From: Flagellimonas sp. S3867
GTDB lineage: Bacteria; Bacteroidota; Bacteroidia; Flavobacteriales; Flavobacteriaceae
Assembly: GCF_014698935.1 (NCBI RefSeq)
Contig: NZ_JACVMN010000002.1
Span: 310,001-374,000, forward strand
Direction: 5' to 3'
Length of the DNA stretch: 64,000 bases
Position 1 is the first letter of the stretch, and every line of letters begins with the position of its first letter. The position numbers were made by a program, and so were the translations under genes. Below, piece after piece: positions 8,526-15,891 of the stretch. Under the pieces are notes generated by a model, which saw only the letters and a list, made by a program, of their open reading frames with translations, did no database searches and was not told where the DNA came from.

Positions 8526-8533
8526 CAAATATA
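8526..8533 (-). promoter_or_regulatory. Predicted -7 element of greA leader
   Basis: TATATTTG on the minus strand is a perfect TAnnTTTG -7 box. It places the transcript start about 5-6 bases downstream, at the beginning of the leader hairpin. Confidence 0.55.
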
Positions 8534-8581
8534 GACAATTTTTGCTCAAATTTGCTGTTGTAAAGCTTTCAAATTCAATCT

Positions 8582-9019
8582 ATGAGACACCTTGGAGGGA
8601 TTATTTTGTTATTATTTTTAATGGCTTGTTCTTCAGATAGTACTAATCGCAATCCTTTTCTGCAAGAGGTAAATTTCAGGTTTGAGATCAATCTTAACCT
8701 TCCACTTTATAACAATTTGAATAACATAGGAAATCCGGTTTATATTAGAAATACTGGCGTGGGTACTAGAGGAATATTTGTAATGAAATCTAGTTTGGAT
8801 TCTTTTTTTGCTTTTGAGGCCAGTTGCCCAAACCATGCGCCAAACAATTGTTCCACGATGACCATTGATGGGCAAAATGTGGTTTGTTCGTGTGAAGACT
8901 TCACTTATAGTCTTTTCACCGGCCAACATCTTAATAGGCCCGACGATGGTAATCGGTATTACGATTTGCTCTTTTACCGTGCTACCCAAAGTGGCAATAT
9001 TATTGCCATTTTCAATTAA
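8582..9019 (+). CDS. Lipoprotein with degenerate Rieske-like domain
   Basis: A 145-residue lipoprotein: signal MRHLGGIILLLFLMACSSD with the lipobox Cys at residue 16. The middle resembles a Rieske [2Fe-2S] domain (ASCPNHAPNNCST then VVCSCEDFTYSLFTGQ), the usual order being C-x-H then C-x-x-H. Here the first box is CPNH and the second is CSCE, so one cluster-binding His is replaced by Glu. The protein probably keeps the fold without a normal cluster. It converges on the oxidoreductase gene with a 4-base overlap. Function unknown. Confidence 0.75.
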   Translation: MRHLGGIILLLFLMACSSDSTNRNPFLQEVNFRFEINLNLPLYNNLNNIGNPVYIRNTGVGTRGIFVMKSSLDSFFAFEASCPNHAPNNCSTMTIDGQNVVCSCEDFTYSLFTGQHLNRPDDGNRYYDLLFYRATQSGNIIAIFN

Positions 9020-10014
9020 TTTGCTCCAAGAATGCAGTCCATTACCCAACTTGTATGTAGCCCTGATATTCCTTGGGAAGGATGTGGTTCTTTTCCCAAC
9101 AGATGTTTTTGAATGTTTTCAACATGAAATTGCTGTACGTGTTTTGGGTGAGGTATATCCAATAGTTGATGTCCCCTATCATTTTCCAACGCAATGGGCG
9201 CTTCGTCCAGTACAGAAAATGTAATTTTCCCTTCTGAACCCAATATTTCAACCTTGTCGACACGATGAAAGGTTCCAAAATTCCAATTGCCCTCCCCCGT
9301 TACGCCATTTTCATGAATCCATGATGCCGTGACCGCATCGTATGCCGAATACAACCTTTGTTGGTTTATGGCCATTCCCTTGGCCCGTTTTATGTCTCCC
9401 AATAGATAGGTAAAAAGGTCCAAGCCGTGACTTGCCAAATCGTCAAAATAACCTCCTGGAGCAACCTTTTTATCCGTTCTCCAGTTGTATTCTTGGTTCA
9501 AATCCAATTCAGTTGGTGGTTTGGTCTTTTGCCAATGAATATGTCTAATTGTTCCTATTTGTCCATCGTCCAACCATTCCTTGATCTTAACAAATCTTGG
9601 TAATGACCTTCTATAATAAGCTATAAATAAGGGTAGTTCTTTTGCTTTGAATGTTTCGTAGACCATTAAACTGTCCTGAAAATTTGGGGTCATCGGTTTT
9701 TCTATACAGCAAGGTTTTCCTGCCTCGGCAACTTGAATTGCATACATTTTGTGGGAATCGGGTGGGGTAGCAATGTAAATCGCATCAATTTCTGGATTTT
9801 CAATCACATCCTTTGCATTGCTCGTCCAATGGGGTATCATATGTCTTTGGGCGTAATCTTTGGCTTTCTCCGCATCTCTTCGCATTACTATGCTAACCTC
9901 GAACCCTGGCACCATTTGATACGCAGGAACGCTTTTTTTCTCGGTAACACTTCCGCAGCCTATTACACCCCATCGAATTAGGGTCTTGTCAAAAAATTTG
10001 AGGGACTCTGTCAT
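9016..10014 (-). CDS. Gfo/Idh/MocA family NAD(P)-dependent oxidoreductase
   Basis: A 332-residue enzyme with the N-terminal Rossmann fold (IRWGVIGCGSVTEKKS) and the family's catalytic EKP motif (CCIEKPMTPN, residue ~107). The C-terminal part has the alpha/beta substrate domain with GGYFDDLASHGLDL. Family members act on sugars, inositols or bile pigments; the substrate here cannot be read from sequence. It lies downstream of the thiamine-type TonB receptor, and its start codon sits in the loop of a stem-loop (10000-10039). Confidence 0.9.
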   Translation of the reverse strand: MTESLKFFDKTLIRWGVIGCGSVTEKKSVPAYQMVPGFEVSIVMRRDAEKAKDYAQRHMIPHWTSNAKDVIENPEIDAIYIATPPDSHKMYAIQVAEAGKPCCIEKPMTPNFQDSLMVYETFKAKELPLFIAYYRRSLPRFVKIKEWLDDGQIGTIRHIHWQKTKPPTELDLNQEYNWRTDKKVAPGGYFDDLASHGLDLFTYLLGDIKRAKGMAINQQRLYSAYDAVTASWIHENGVTGEGNWNFGTFHRVDKVEILGSEGKITFSVLDEAPIALENDRGHQLLDIPHPKHVQQFHVENIQKHLLGKEPHPSQGISGLHTSWVMDCILGAN

Positions 10015-10039
10015 GGTTTATAAATGTACAGAATCCCTC
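10000..10039 (-). other. Stem-loop enclosing an oxidoreductase start codon
   Basis: On the minus strand GAGGGATTCTG (10039-10029) pairs with CAGAGTCCCTC (10010-10000), ten pairs and one mismatch; the loop contains the ATG at 10014-10012. Immediately after comes AAATTTTTTG. It may serve as terminator of the upstream receptor gene, as a translational control of the oxidoreductase, or both. Confidence 0.45.
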
Positions 10040-10058
10040 AAAAAGGTAATGTCTCCCA

Positions 10059-12233
10059 CTAGAAATTAATTGAAGCTCCTAGCAGAAAGTTGATTCCAGC
10101 TTGGGGGTAAAACCCTGCTCCTTCAACCGTTGTTATAGTTCCTGGGTTTGAAAAGTCGTCATCGAAGGTGAAGAAATATCCATTGGAGACAATATCCTTA
10201 TCAAAGACGTTATTCACTAAACCAGATAAGACGATACTCTTTATAAAAGAGTTGGTTTCAATAGCATATTGAAGGTTTACATCGGTTTGGGAGTAGCTTT
10301 CAAGCACGGAATTTTCTGAATCAATGTTTCCCATGTACTGTTTTCCAACAAATTTGGAAAGTAGCGAAACTTGAAAATTCTCGGAGGGCAAAAATGAAAG
10401 AATGTTTGCAGCCACCAAGTCTGGCGAATAGGCAATGTTGGTATTACCTAAATTTTGAAGTGTTCCATCACGTTGAAAGAAGAAATCTTGATTACGGTTC
10501 TCACTCAATGCAATATTGGGTCGAATTGTAAATTTATCCCCCAGTTGAATATTTGCATCCAATTCCAATCCCAGGCGATAGCTATCTCCCACATTAGCTC
10601 TTAAAGGTGCCCCAACATCATTCAATTCGCCAGTTAGGACCAATTGATCTTTGTAACTCATGTAATAAGCGTTTGCATTCAATTGAAAAGATGGGGAAAC
10701 ATAGCGCCAACCAAGTTCAAAATCATTTAAGCGTTCTGGTTTTGGGTTTCCATTTTCGTAATCGTTTCGATTGGGCTCCCTATTGGCCACTGCATACGAA
10801 AAATAGAAGTTATTGTTAGGATTCAAATTAAACGTGATTCCTGCCTTTGGGTTAAAAAAATCAAAGGTATCATCTACCAAACCAGTGTCCTCTCCATTGG
10901 CTTCATACCCCACTCCTCGGTATTGCAAATCACCAAAAACGGACCATTTGTCATCCAATTTATAATTGGCCTTTGCATATATGTTGAAATCGGTTTTTGT
11001 TGAATTGTCATCGTAATAACGGTCGCGAATATTGCTGTCAGTGGCAAACCGGGCCCAAATTACCTCTCCAAAATGATCGCCTTTGTAAATGTTGTACCCT
11101 CCACCAAAAATCAAATCAAGATTTTCTTTTTTATGGCTAAGCGAAAGAACGGTTCCGTAAAAATCATTGTCCAACCATCTTCGTCTTATTAAGTCCGTGG
11201 TATTTACGGCTTCTCCATCTACCGTGATTGGTTCAAAACTATAGGTTGCAAAGTCATCATCTTCTCTGAACTGTTCAAAATAGCCTCTTCCTCGGGTATA
11301 ATGCAAGGCTATATTCCCATTCCAAGCGGGACTGATGGTCTCATTCCAATGCAATTGGAAGTGATCTTGCTTATAATTGTCTTCTTCCCTGTCATAGAAC
11401 TGGGTATTCCCATTTTCATCAGTATAGATTCCAGCCGGATTGAACTTTCTATTGGTTCTTAAGGTTTCTGCATCAATTCCAAACCAAGATTGGTATGTGA
11501 TTTCGTGTCCTCCAAAAAACAAGGCTTTTATAAGGGTATTATCATCTTTGTAAGCTCCCTGCAAAAAATAGCTTTCCAGTTCGGAACTTGCCCTATCGAT
11601 ATAACCATCAGAGGTTATACGAGAGAGTCGCCCAGAGATTTCCAGATTATTATTGAGAAGGCCTGTGCTAAATTTAATATTGTTTCTTAATGTATTAAAG
11701 CTTCCCACTGATGAGGAAATCTTGGCATAACCGTCTTCCGAGAAAGCATCTGTCAGAAGGTTCAAACTGGCACCAAAAGCACTTGCTCCGTTGGTTGATG
11801 TCCCTACGCCGCGTTGCAATTGCAGACTTTCGGTCGAAGAAGCAAAATCGGGCATATTTACCCAAAAAGTGCCTTGCGATTCGGCATCGTTGTACGGTAC
11901 TCCGTTGATGGTCACATTGACTCTGGTCGCATCACTTCCCCTAACTCGTATGCTTGTGTAGCCGATACCTGCTCCCGCATCGGATGTAGTAACCACTGCG
12001 GGCAAGAAATTCATTAAAACAGGGATGTCCTGTCCTAAATTTCTGGGTGCGATTTCCTCCTTGTTCAAATTGGAAAAGGTAATAGGGAATTCCTTGGTTA
12101 CCCGAATAGCTTGCACCAGTACCTCGTCTAGCACAATTTTTTTTCCTTCGAGCGAATCTGTTGGTAATTGTTGCGCACTGCCTGTCAGTGCCAGGCCAAA
12201 AAAAGCCGTTATTGTGAATAATACTGTTTTCAT
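10059..12233 (-). CDS. TonB-dependent outer-membrane receptor, predicted for thiamine compounds
   Basis: I choose the ATG at 12233, which opens a clean signal peptide (MKTVLFTITAFFGLALTGSAQ); in-frame ATGs at 12266 and 12320 would put a basic extension before it. The plug domain follows directly (GYTSIRVRGSDATRVNVTINGVPYND, residues ~95-125) and the rest is a 22-strand barrel ending in an aromatic strand (LLGASINF). About 724 residues. There is no carboxypeptidase-like N-terminal domain. The TPP riboswitch 180 bases upstream assigns it to uptake of thiamine or a thiamine precursor, as predicted earlier for TPP-regulated receptors of Bacteroidota. Confidence 0.9.
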   Translation of the reverse strand: MKTVLFTITAFFGLALTGSAQQLPTDSLEGKKIVLDEVLVQAIRVTKEFPITFSNLNKEEIAPRNLGQDIPVLMNFLPAVVTTSDAGAGIGYTSIRVRGSDATRVNVTINGVPYNDAESQGTFWVNMPDFASSTESLQLQRGVGTSTNGASAFGASLNLLTDAFSEDGYAKISSSVGSFNTLRNNIKFSTGLLNNNLEISGRLSRITSDGYIDRASSELESYFLQGAYKDDNTLIKALFFGGHEITYQSWFGIDAETLRTNRKFNPAGIYTDENGNTQFYDREEDNYKQDHFQLHWNETISPAWNGNIALHYTRGRGYFEQFREDDDFATYSFEPITVDGEAVNTTDLIRRRWLDNDFYGTVLSLSHKKENLDLIFGGGYNIYKGDHFGEVIWARFATDSNIRDRYYDDNSTKTDFNIYAKANYKLDDKWSVFGDLQYRGVGYEANGEDTGLVDDTFDFFNPKAGITFNLNPNNNFYFSYAVANREPNRNDYENGNPKPERLNDFELGWRYVSPSFQLNANAYYMSYKDQLVLTGELNDVGAPLRANVGDSYRLGLELDANIQLGDKFTIRPNIALSENRNQDFFFQRDGTLQNLGNTNIAYSPDLVAANILSFLPSENFQVSLLSKFVGKQYMGNIDSENSVLESYSQTDVNLQYAIETNSFIKSIVLSGLVNNVFDKDIVSNGYFFTFDDDFSNPGTITTVEGAGFYPQAGINFLLGASINF

Positions 12234-12268
12234 GCGAAACTTCCCTTTGATTTTTGGTAGTCGCATTG

Positions 12269-12315
12269 AACCGCTTTTCGAATTTGCGGTTTTGATAAAA
12301 ATTGAATAGAGCGGT
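12269..12315 (-). promoter_or_regulatory. Competing hairpin arms between riboswitch and receptor gene
   Basis: Two copies of ACCGC (12315-12311 and 12290-12286 on the minus strand) can each pair with the single GCGGTT at 12274-12269, so two alternative stems are possible between the TPP aptamer and the chosen start codon. This could be part of the expression platform. No T-run follows, so any control would be translational. Speculative. Confidence 0.25.
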
Positions 12316-12411
12316 TTCATCCGTAAAAAAATTTACGAATAAAAGGGGCTATTATTCTGGTTAATTAAAGTGATTTTGTTTCAATTGAAACGTTGAATTT
12401 CCAACATGCGC

Positions 12412-12501
12412 TTTGCGCAGTCCCTTGGCAGCATTACCCGCCCAGGTTCATTGGGTATAATCTCAGCCTTTATAAAAAGCACCCCTTTGAGATAGCGCAA
12501 A
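12412..12501 (-). promoter_or_regulatory. TPP (thi-box) riboswitch
   Basis: Reading the minus strand, the thi-box landmarks occur in order: GGGGTGC (12485-12479), GGCTGAGA, ACCC, TGAACCTG, GGGTAATGC and AAGGGA. These are the pyrimidine- and pyrophosphate-sensing arms of the TPP aptamer. The outer ends TTTGCGC (12501-12495) and GCGCAAA (12418-12412) can extend stem P1, while TGCGC-AAA-GCGCA (12419-12407) can form a competing hairpin. It precedes the TonB receptor gene, so TPP should lower receptor synthesis. No intrinsic terminator is evident, suggesting another mode of control. Confidence 0.93.
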
Positions 12502-12505
12502 TGTA
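12498..12505 (-). promoter_or_regulatory. Possible -7 element for the TPP-regulated receptor
   Basis: TACATTTG on the minus strand matches TAnnTTTG. If used, transcription would start near 12491 and leave out the distal part of the extended P1 stem, keeping the core aptamer intact. Confidence 0.4.
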
Positions 12506-12548
12506 ATACCGGAAAATTTGTTTTCATAGTAAAACCAAAAGAAATGCA

Positions 12549-12570
12549 AAAGGCTGCCGAAGCAGCCTTT
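12549..12570. terminator. Bidirectional hairpin with UUCG loop on the minus strand
   Basis: AAAGGCTGC (12549-12557) pairs with GCAGCCTTT (12562-12570). On the minus strand the loop is C(TTCG)G, a very stable tetraloop, followed by TTTTG; on the plus strand it is followed by TTTCTAT. It insulates the TPP-controlled receptor from upstream transcription. Confidence 0.65.
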
Positions 12571-12664
12571 CTATATTGCCAATTCTTATGGCCTGTTATG
12601 GAGCAAACAGGACCGTACTAATTATTGGCGGTCGCGGATAACGCAAAGGTTAGTGTTTGCATAG
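12571..12664. other. Short stretch with nothing recognisable
   Basis: Part of the ~880-base gap between the receptor gene and DUF4301. I see no frame with protein-like composition, no RNA gene and no strong hairpin here. Confidence 0.5.
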
Positions 12665-12781
12665 CTATCCTACTTTTTTTCTTTTTTCCTTTTTGTACTC
12701 TCGGCTTAAATGGGGCACTACCAAAAAAATTGCCAACACAAATGATAATAAACCAAGAACCAATACTATTTCAAAAAACAT
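12665..12781 (-). CDS. Predicted 38-residue single-pass membrane protein
   Basis: A short frame, ATG at 12781 to TAG at 12665-12667. It encodes one hydrophobic helix (FFEIVLVLGLLSFVLAIFLV) followed by a basic tail (LSREYKKEKRKKVG), the layout of many small inner-membrane proteins with the tail inside. No ribosome-binding site is visible, as is usual in Bacteroidota. It lies after the last of three repeated hairpins. No family recognised; coding status needs expression or conservation data. Confidence 0.5.
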   Translation of the reverse strand: MFFEIVLVLGLLSFVLAIFLVVPHLSREYKKEKRKKVG

Positions 12782-12827
12782 ATATAGTGTTTCAATTAGT
12801 TGGACACATCTTTTATGAATTGGTCAC

Positions 12828-12860
12828 AAAAGAGGAGGACTATGCAAGCACAGCCCTCCT
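12828..12860 (-). terminator. Hairpin of repeat unit 3 (terminator-like)
   Basis: AGGAGG (12860-12855 on the minus strand) opens a 13-pair stem, including three G-T pairs, closing at CCTCCT (12838-12833), followed by CTTTTG. Confidence 0.6.
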
Positions 12861-12977
12861 GCCAACCAAAAAATCTAGACACCGACGTCTAGAAATGCTT
12901 TAATTATTTTTTGAACCAGCTTCAATCTTTTCATCTTCTAATTTGTAAGACACTAGTTTTTATTTAAAGTCACAATA

Positions 12978-13008
12978 AAGTAAAAGGTCGCACATAGTGC
13001 GACCTTTT
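12978..13008. terminator. Hairpin of repeat unit 2 (bidirectional terminator-like)
   Basis: AAAAGGTCGCAC (12982-12993) pairs perfectly with GTGCGACCTTTT (12997-13008), loop ATA; a run of T follows on either strand. Confidence 0.65.
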
Positions 13009-13141
13009 AAACCAAATCAACCAACCAAAAATCCTAGGCCCTCGCCTAGCAAAATCTTTATCTTATTATTTAACAACCTTAATTTAAATGCAATTTCTTC
13101 ATCCTTTTCACTTATTAGACACCATTTCTTAAAAAAGGTCA

Positions 13142-13176
13142 CAAAAAAGACCGCTCCAGTATGTTTTAGAGCGGTC
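13142..13176 (-). terminator. Terminator after DUF4301 (hairpin of repeat unit 1)
   Basis: GACCGCTC (13149-13156) pairs with GAGCGGTC (13169-13176); on the minus strand it is followed by TTTTTTG. It lies 24 bases after the DUF4301 stop and should end the vitamin-salvage operon. Confidence 0.8.
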
Positions 13177-13199
13177 ATATTCAAACACGTTTATAGCTA

Positions 13200-14738
13200 T
13201 TATACCTGGTGAGAGGGTTTTAAAAGGTCGTTTACGGTTTTAACCGGATTAAACGTGACCAGAGGCACCTCTACAAAAATGGTGTTCCAAAAAGCCATTG
13301 CGCCGTTCCATAATCCAGGCAGTTCCAATGCCTTCAGTTCTTTGCCTTCTTTTGTTTTATTGGTGATGAAACCTTGCTTTACGTCAACAAAATTCAACAA
13401 ATTGTATTTCTCACCCTTATGGTTTCGAATTCCACATATCAAATCCACAGGGTTGAAATGGGTTGAATTCTTAAGAATTGAAGCTTGATCTTCATTGGAC
13501 AAATCAACCTGGGCCGATTCGATGATTTGAAGTGAAACATTTCCATTTTCATCGGTTATCCAAAATGGGCCGCCGCCAGGTTCACCTTCATTTTTAACCA
13601 TTCCGCACACTCTGATCGGACGGTTCAATTTATCAGCAAGCATTGAAATTTGCCCATCCAACCCAAGGCTTGAAAAGTTATTGGGCAATCGAACATTAAG
13701 CTCTTGTTCCAAGAAGTTTTTTATATCCTGAACATCTTCTTCCGAAACGGTTCTATTTTCGATTGCTTTGGCGTACTCAAATGCCCTAGTTTGTGCTTTT
13801 CGTAAAACTCCGGCCAGCATTTTTTTGCTATTGGCAACTTCATTCAAATTTTCATCAACAACCACATTGTCTATGTTCTTAATGAAAATGATATCTGCAT
13901 CTTGGTCGTTCAGGTTTTCAATCAATGCTCCGTGCCCTCCTGGTCGGAACAGCAATGAACCATCGCTATTTTTGAACGGTTTGTTCTCCATGTCCACAGC
14001 AATGGTGTCTGTGGATGGTTTTTGATTGGAATAGGTAACATCAAATTGGGTATTTGTCGCATCCGATACTCTTGGTGCGGCAATTTTATGCTCCGTTTTG
14101 AACATGGTGTCGTGCTGTTCGGAAATCGTAAAATGAAGATTGGCCTTCCCCATGGTTTTTGCATAGAGCGAAGCTTCTTTTAAATGTTCTTCAAAAGGGG
14201 TAGCCGTTCCGGCATCATACTTATGAAAAGGGAGCAGTCCCTTCGGATAAAAACCATAGTTCAATCCTTCGGCCACCAGCATTTCCTTTACAAAAAGATA
14301 GATTTCTTCATCCTTATTTTCTGCTTTACCAGCAATCCTTTCCATAATCAAATCATAAAAAGGAAGGTTCTCCAAATTATCTGAAAACTGTTTAACTGTA
14401 GTCTCACCAGTTCGTGTAATATATTCGGATAGTTTCTCTTTGGAAGCGTCATAAGCGTCCAAAAAATTAAACATAGCCTTGAACATACGAGAAGCTGCTC
14501 CAGAGGCCGGTACAAATTTCAACAGATCCATTCCTCCTCTTTCATCTTCAAAATATTGGATAAGCTTGTTTTGTTCTTCTTGTGAAAATCTTAAAATACC
14601 ATCTGATACTATAGCCGCTTTTTCAAGGTTAACAAATGGGATTCCTGCCTTAAATGTTGCTATTTGATTTTCAACTTTTTCTGTGGAAATGCCCTTTTTT
14701 TCCATTTGGGCCAAGTCTTGTTGACTTAAATTGTTCAT
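13200..14738 (-). CDS. DUF4301 family protein
   Basis: A 512-residue protein matching the DUF4301 pattern seen in Bacteroidota, with FVPASGAASRMFKAMF near residue 80 and FRPGGHGALIENLNDQDADIIFIKNIDNVV near residue 270. The first segment resembles the phosphate-binding end of a nucleotidyltransferase fold (PASGxxSRMF), and the second the GGHGAL turn of sugar-nucleotide transferases, so a nucleotidyl or phosphoryl transfer role is possible; this is inference. Its ATG overlaps the end of the kinase-like gene by 4 bases, so it is the last gene of the salvage operon. Biochemical function is not known to me. Confidence 0.85.
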   Translation of the reverse strand: MNNLSQQDLAQMEKKGISTEKVENQIATFKAGIPFVNLEKAAIVSDGILRFSQEEQNKLIQYFEDERGGMDLLKFVPASGAASRMFKAMFNFLDAYDASKEKLSEYITRTGETTVKQFSDNLENLPFYDLIMERIAGKAENKDEEIYLFVKEMLVAEGLNYGFYPKGLLPFHKYDAGTATPFEEHLKEASLYAKTMGKANLHFTISEQHDTMFKTEHKIAAPRVSDATNTQFDVTYSNQKPSTDTIAVDMENKPFKNSDGSLLFRPGGHGALIENLNDQDADIIFIKNIDNVVVDENLNEVANSKKMLAGVLRKAQTRAFEYAKAIENRTVSEEDVQDIKNFLEQELNVRLPNNFSSLGLDGQISMLADKLNRPIRVCGMVKNEGEPGGGPFWITDENGNVSLQIIESAQVDLSNEDQASILKNSTHFNPVDLICGIRNHKGEKYNLLNFVDVKQGFITNKTKEGKELKALELPGLWNGAMAFWNTIFVEVPLVTFNPVKTVNDLLKPSHQV

Positions 14739-15298
14739 GTTTTGAGGAGTTTATCGATATGGTTGATTGCAGTTTGTAACCTTGCTTTTTTATCTCCTTT
14801 CAAGATAACGAAATTCCTGTCATACTTTTCCAAAGTTTCTTGGAAACACTTGAACATTTTCTCTCTTTCATTGGGTTTATCTCTTAAGTCATCCGCTTCC
14901 CAAGGTGTATCTATGTAGGTCAAAAAGTATAGGTCATACTGGTTTTGTAATGCATATTTTTCCAGAATTGGATCGCAATGACCAATATAATAAGCTTCGG
15001 AATAGACCTTGGTCTCCAACAAATCGGTATCACAAATAAGCAATTCGGTGGTTTTTTTGGAAAGTTCATTTTCTAAACGAATCTGGCCTTCTGCGATTGG
15101 CAGCAAATCTTGAGGTTCACATGTTTTACGCTCGTTGTTCCATTTGTTCTGCAAATACTCGCGGGCATATTCTGGAACCCAGACGGTATTGTAATGCCTG
15201 GCCAACTGCTTTGAAAGTGTAGTTTTCCCAGTGGATTCTGGCCCAAAAAGGACTATTTTAACAAGGTCTGAGGGCTCTTGCCCAAGTTTTTCTTCCAT
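14735..15298 (-). CDS. NadR-like AAA/P-loop kinase
   Basis: A 187-residue P-loop protein resembling the ribosylnicotinamide-kinase part of NadR: Walker A GPESTGKTTLSKQLA (residue ~20), VPEYAREYL, and CDTDLLETKVYSEAYY. There is no nucleotidylyltransferase domain. Its start overlaps the transporter gene by 46 bases, and its stop overlaps DUF4301. In NAD salvage such a kinase traps nicotinamide riboside brought in by PnuC. Beside a thiamine-binding protein it may instead phosphorylate thiamine or its pyrimidine; the sequence does not decide. Confidence 0.85.
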   Translation of the reverse strand: MEEKLGQEPSDLVKIVLFGPESTGKTTLSKQLARHYNTVWVPEYAREYLQNKWNNERKTCEPQDLLPIAEGQIRLENELSKKTTELLICDTDLLETKVYSEAYYIGHCDPILEKYALQNQYDLYFLTYIDTPWEADDLRDKPNEREKMFKCFQETLEKYDRNFVILKGDKKARLQTAINHIDKLLKT

Positions 15299-15891
15299 GC
15301 TTTATAACCGTAAATAGCAATAATGGTGAACAAAAAATATTGAAATGATGAAAACACTAATCCTTTATATAAATACAATGGTACGGAAATGACATCACCA
15401 ATAATCCAGAATATCCAATTTTCAAGCCTCTTTTTTGCCATCAACCACATTCCCACAAAAAAGATTGCTGTGGTCACCGTATCTATATAGGCTGTCCATG
15501 TATTAAATTTATCCGCAACAAAATAGACTACGCTAACAAATACAATGGTTCCCACAAACAGAAAAATAGACCATTTTTTCTCATTTTCCGTAGCTTTTGT
15601 AATAGGCACAAAATGGGTTTCATCCACTTTACGTGTCCAAAGGTACCACCCGATAACACTCATTATAAAATAATATGCATTGATGAGCATATCGCCCAAC
15701 AAACCATACACCAATAAAATATAGACAAAGATTCCCGTGCTTATTATTCCTGTAGGGAACACCAAGATGTTTTCTCTTTTGGAGTACCAGACACTTAGGA
15801 AACCGAATACTACACCAACCATTTCCAAAATAACTAAATGGACGGGGACATCTTGATACTGCGAAAAAATCCAATCAAAAATGTGGCTCAT
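15253..15891 (-). CDS. PnuC/PnuT-family vitamin transporter
   Basis: A 212-residue inner-membrane protein with about seven hydrophobic segments, matching the PnuC family (FPTGIISTGIFVYILLVYGLLGDMLIN). The family's W-x-x-W pair is present (GWYLWTRK, residue ~80), followed by the C-terminal WIFWIIGDVISVPLYLYKG. PnuC members carry nicotinamide riboside, PnuT members carry thiamine by facilitated diffusion. The gene is flanked by a thiamine-binding protein gene (17-base overlap) and a NadR-like kinase gene (46-base overlap). Context favours thiamine, the kinase leaves nicotinamide riboside open. Confidence 0.9.
   Translation of the reverse strand: MSHIFDWIFSQYQDVPVHLVILEMVGVVFGFLSVWYSKRENILVFPTGIISTGIFVYILLVYGLLGDMLINAYYFIMSVIGWYLWTRKVDETHFVPITKATENEKKWSIFLFVGTIVFVSVVYFVADKFNTWTAYIDTVTTAIFFVGMWLMAKKRLENWIFWIIGDVISVPLYLYKGLVFSSFQYFLFTIIAIYGYKAWKKNLGKSPQTLLK

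Larger units (their letters stand above)
12821..13180 (-). repeat. Tandem intergenic hairpin module, two full and one partial copy
   Basis: Each unit, on the minus strand, has a GC-rich hairpin, a T-run, TGTGAC, an A/T-rich stretch with GTGTC, and (in the two full copies) a GATGAA-like stretch, a small CTAG hairpin, then ATTTTTGGTTGG. GC hairpins: 13149-13176, 12982-13008, 12833-12860. CTAG hairpins: 13034-13049 and 12874-12893, each followed by five or six T. Spacing of successive GC hairpins is about 168 and 148 bases. The hairpin sequences differ between copies but the framework is kept, as if the structure is selected. The first copy ends the DUF4301 operon. Confidence 0.6.

Noticed and set aside
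12625-12903. A 92-codon frame on the plus strand and others in the 12.6-13.2 kb gap
   Set aside because: They run through the hairpins and A/T-rich repeats and have no protein-like composition; the repeat structure explains them better.
12895-13060. Tiny minus-strand frames within the tandem hairpin units (for example a 19-codon frame beginning MKRLKLVQK)
   Set aside because: The frames are not shared by the two copies (one stops after seven codons), so coding is not supported; RNA structure is the more likely shared trait.
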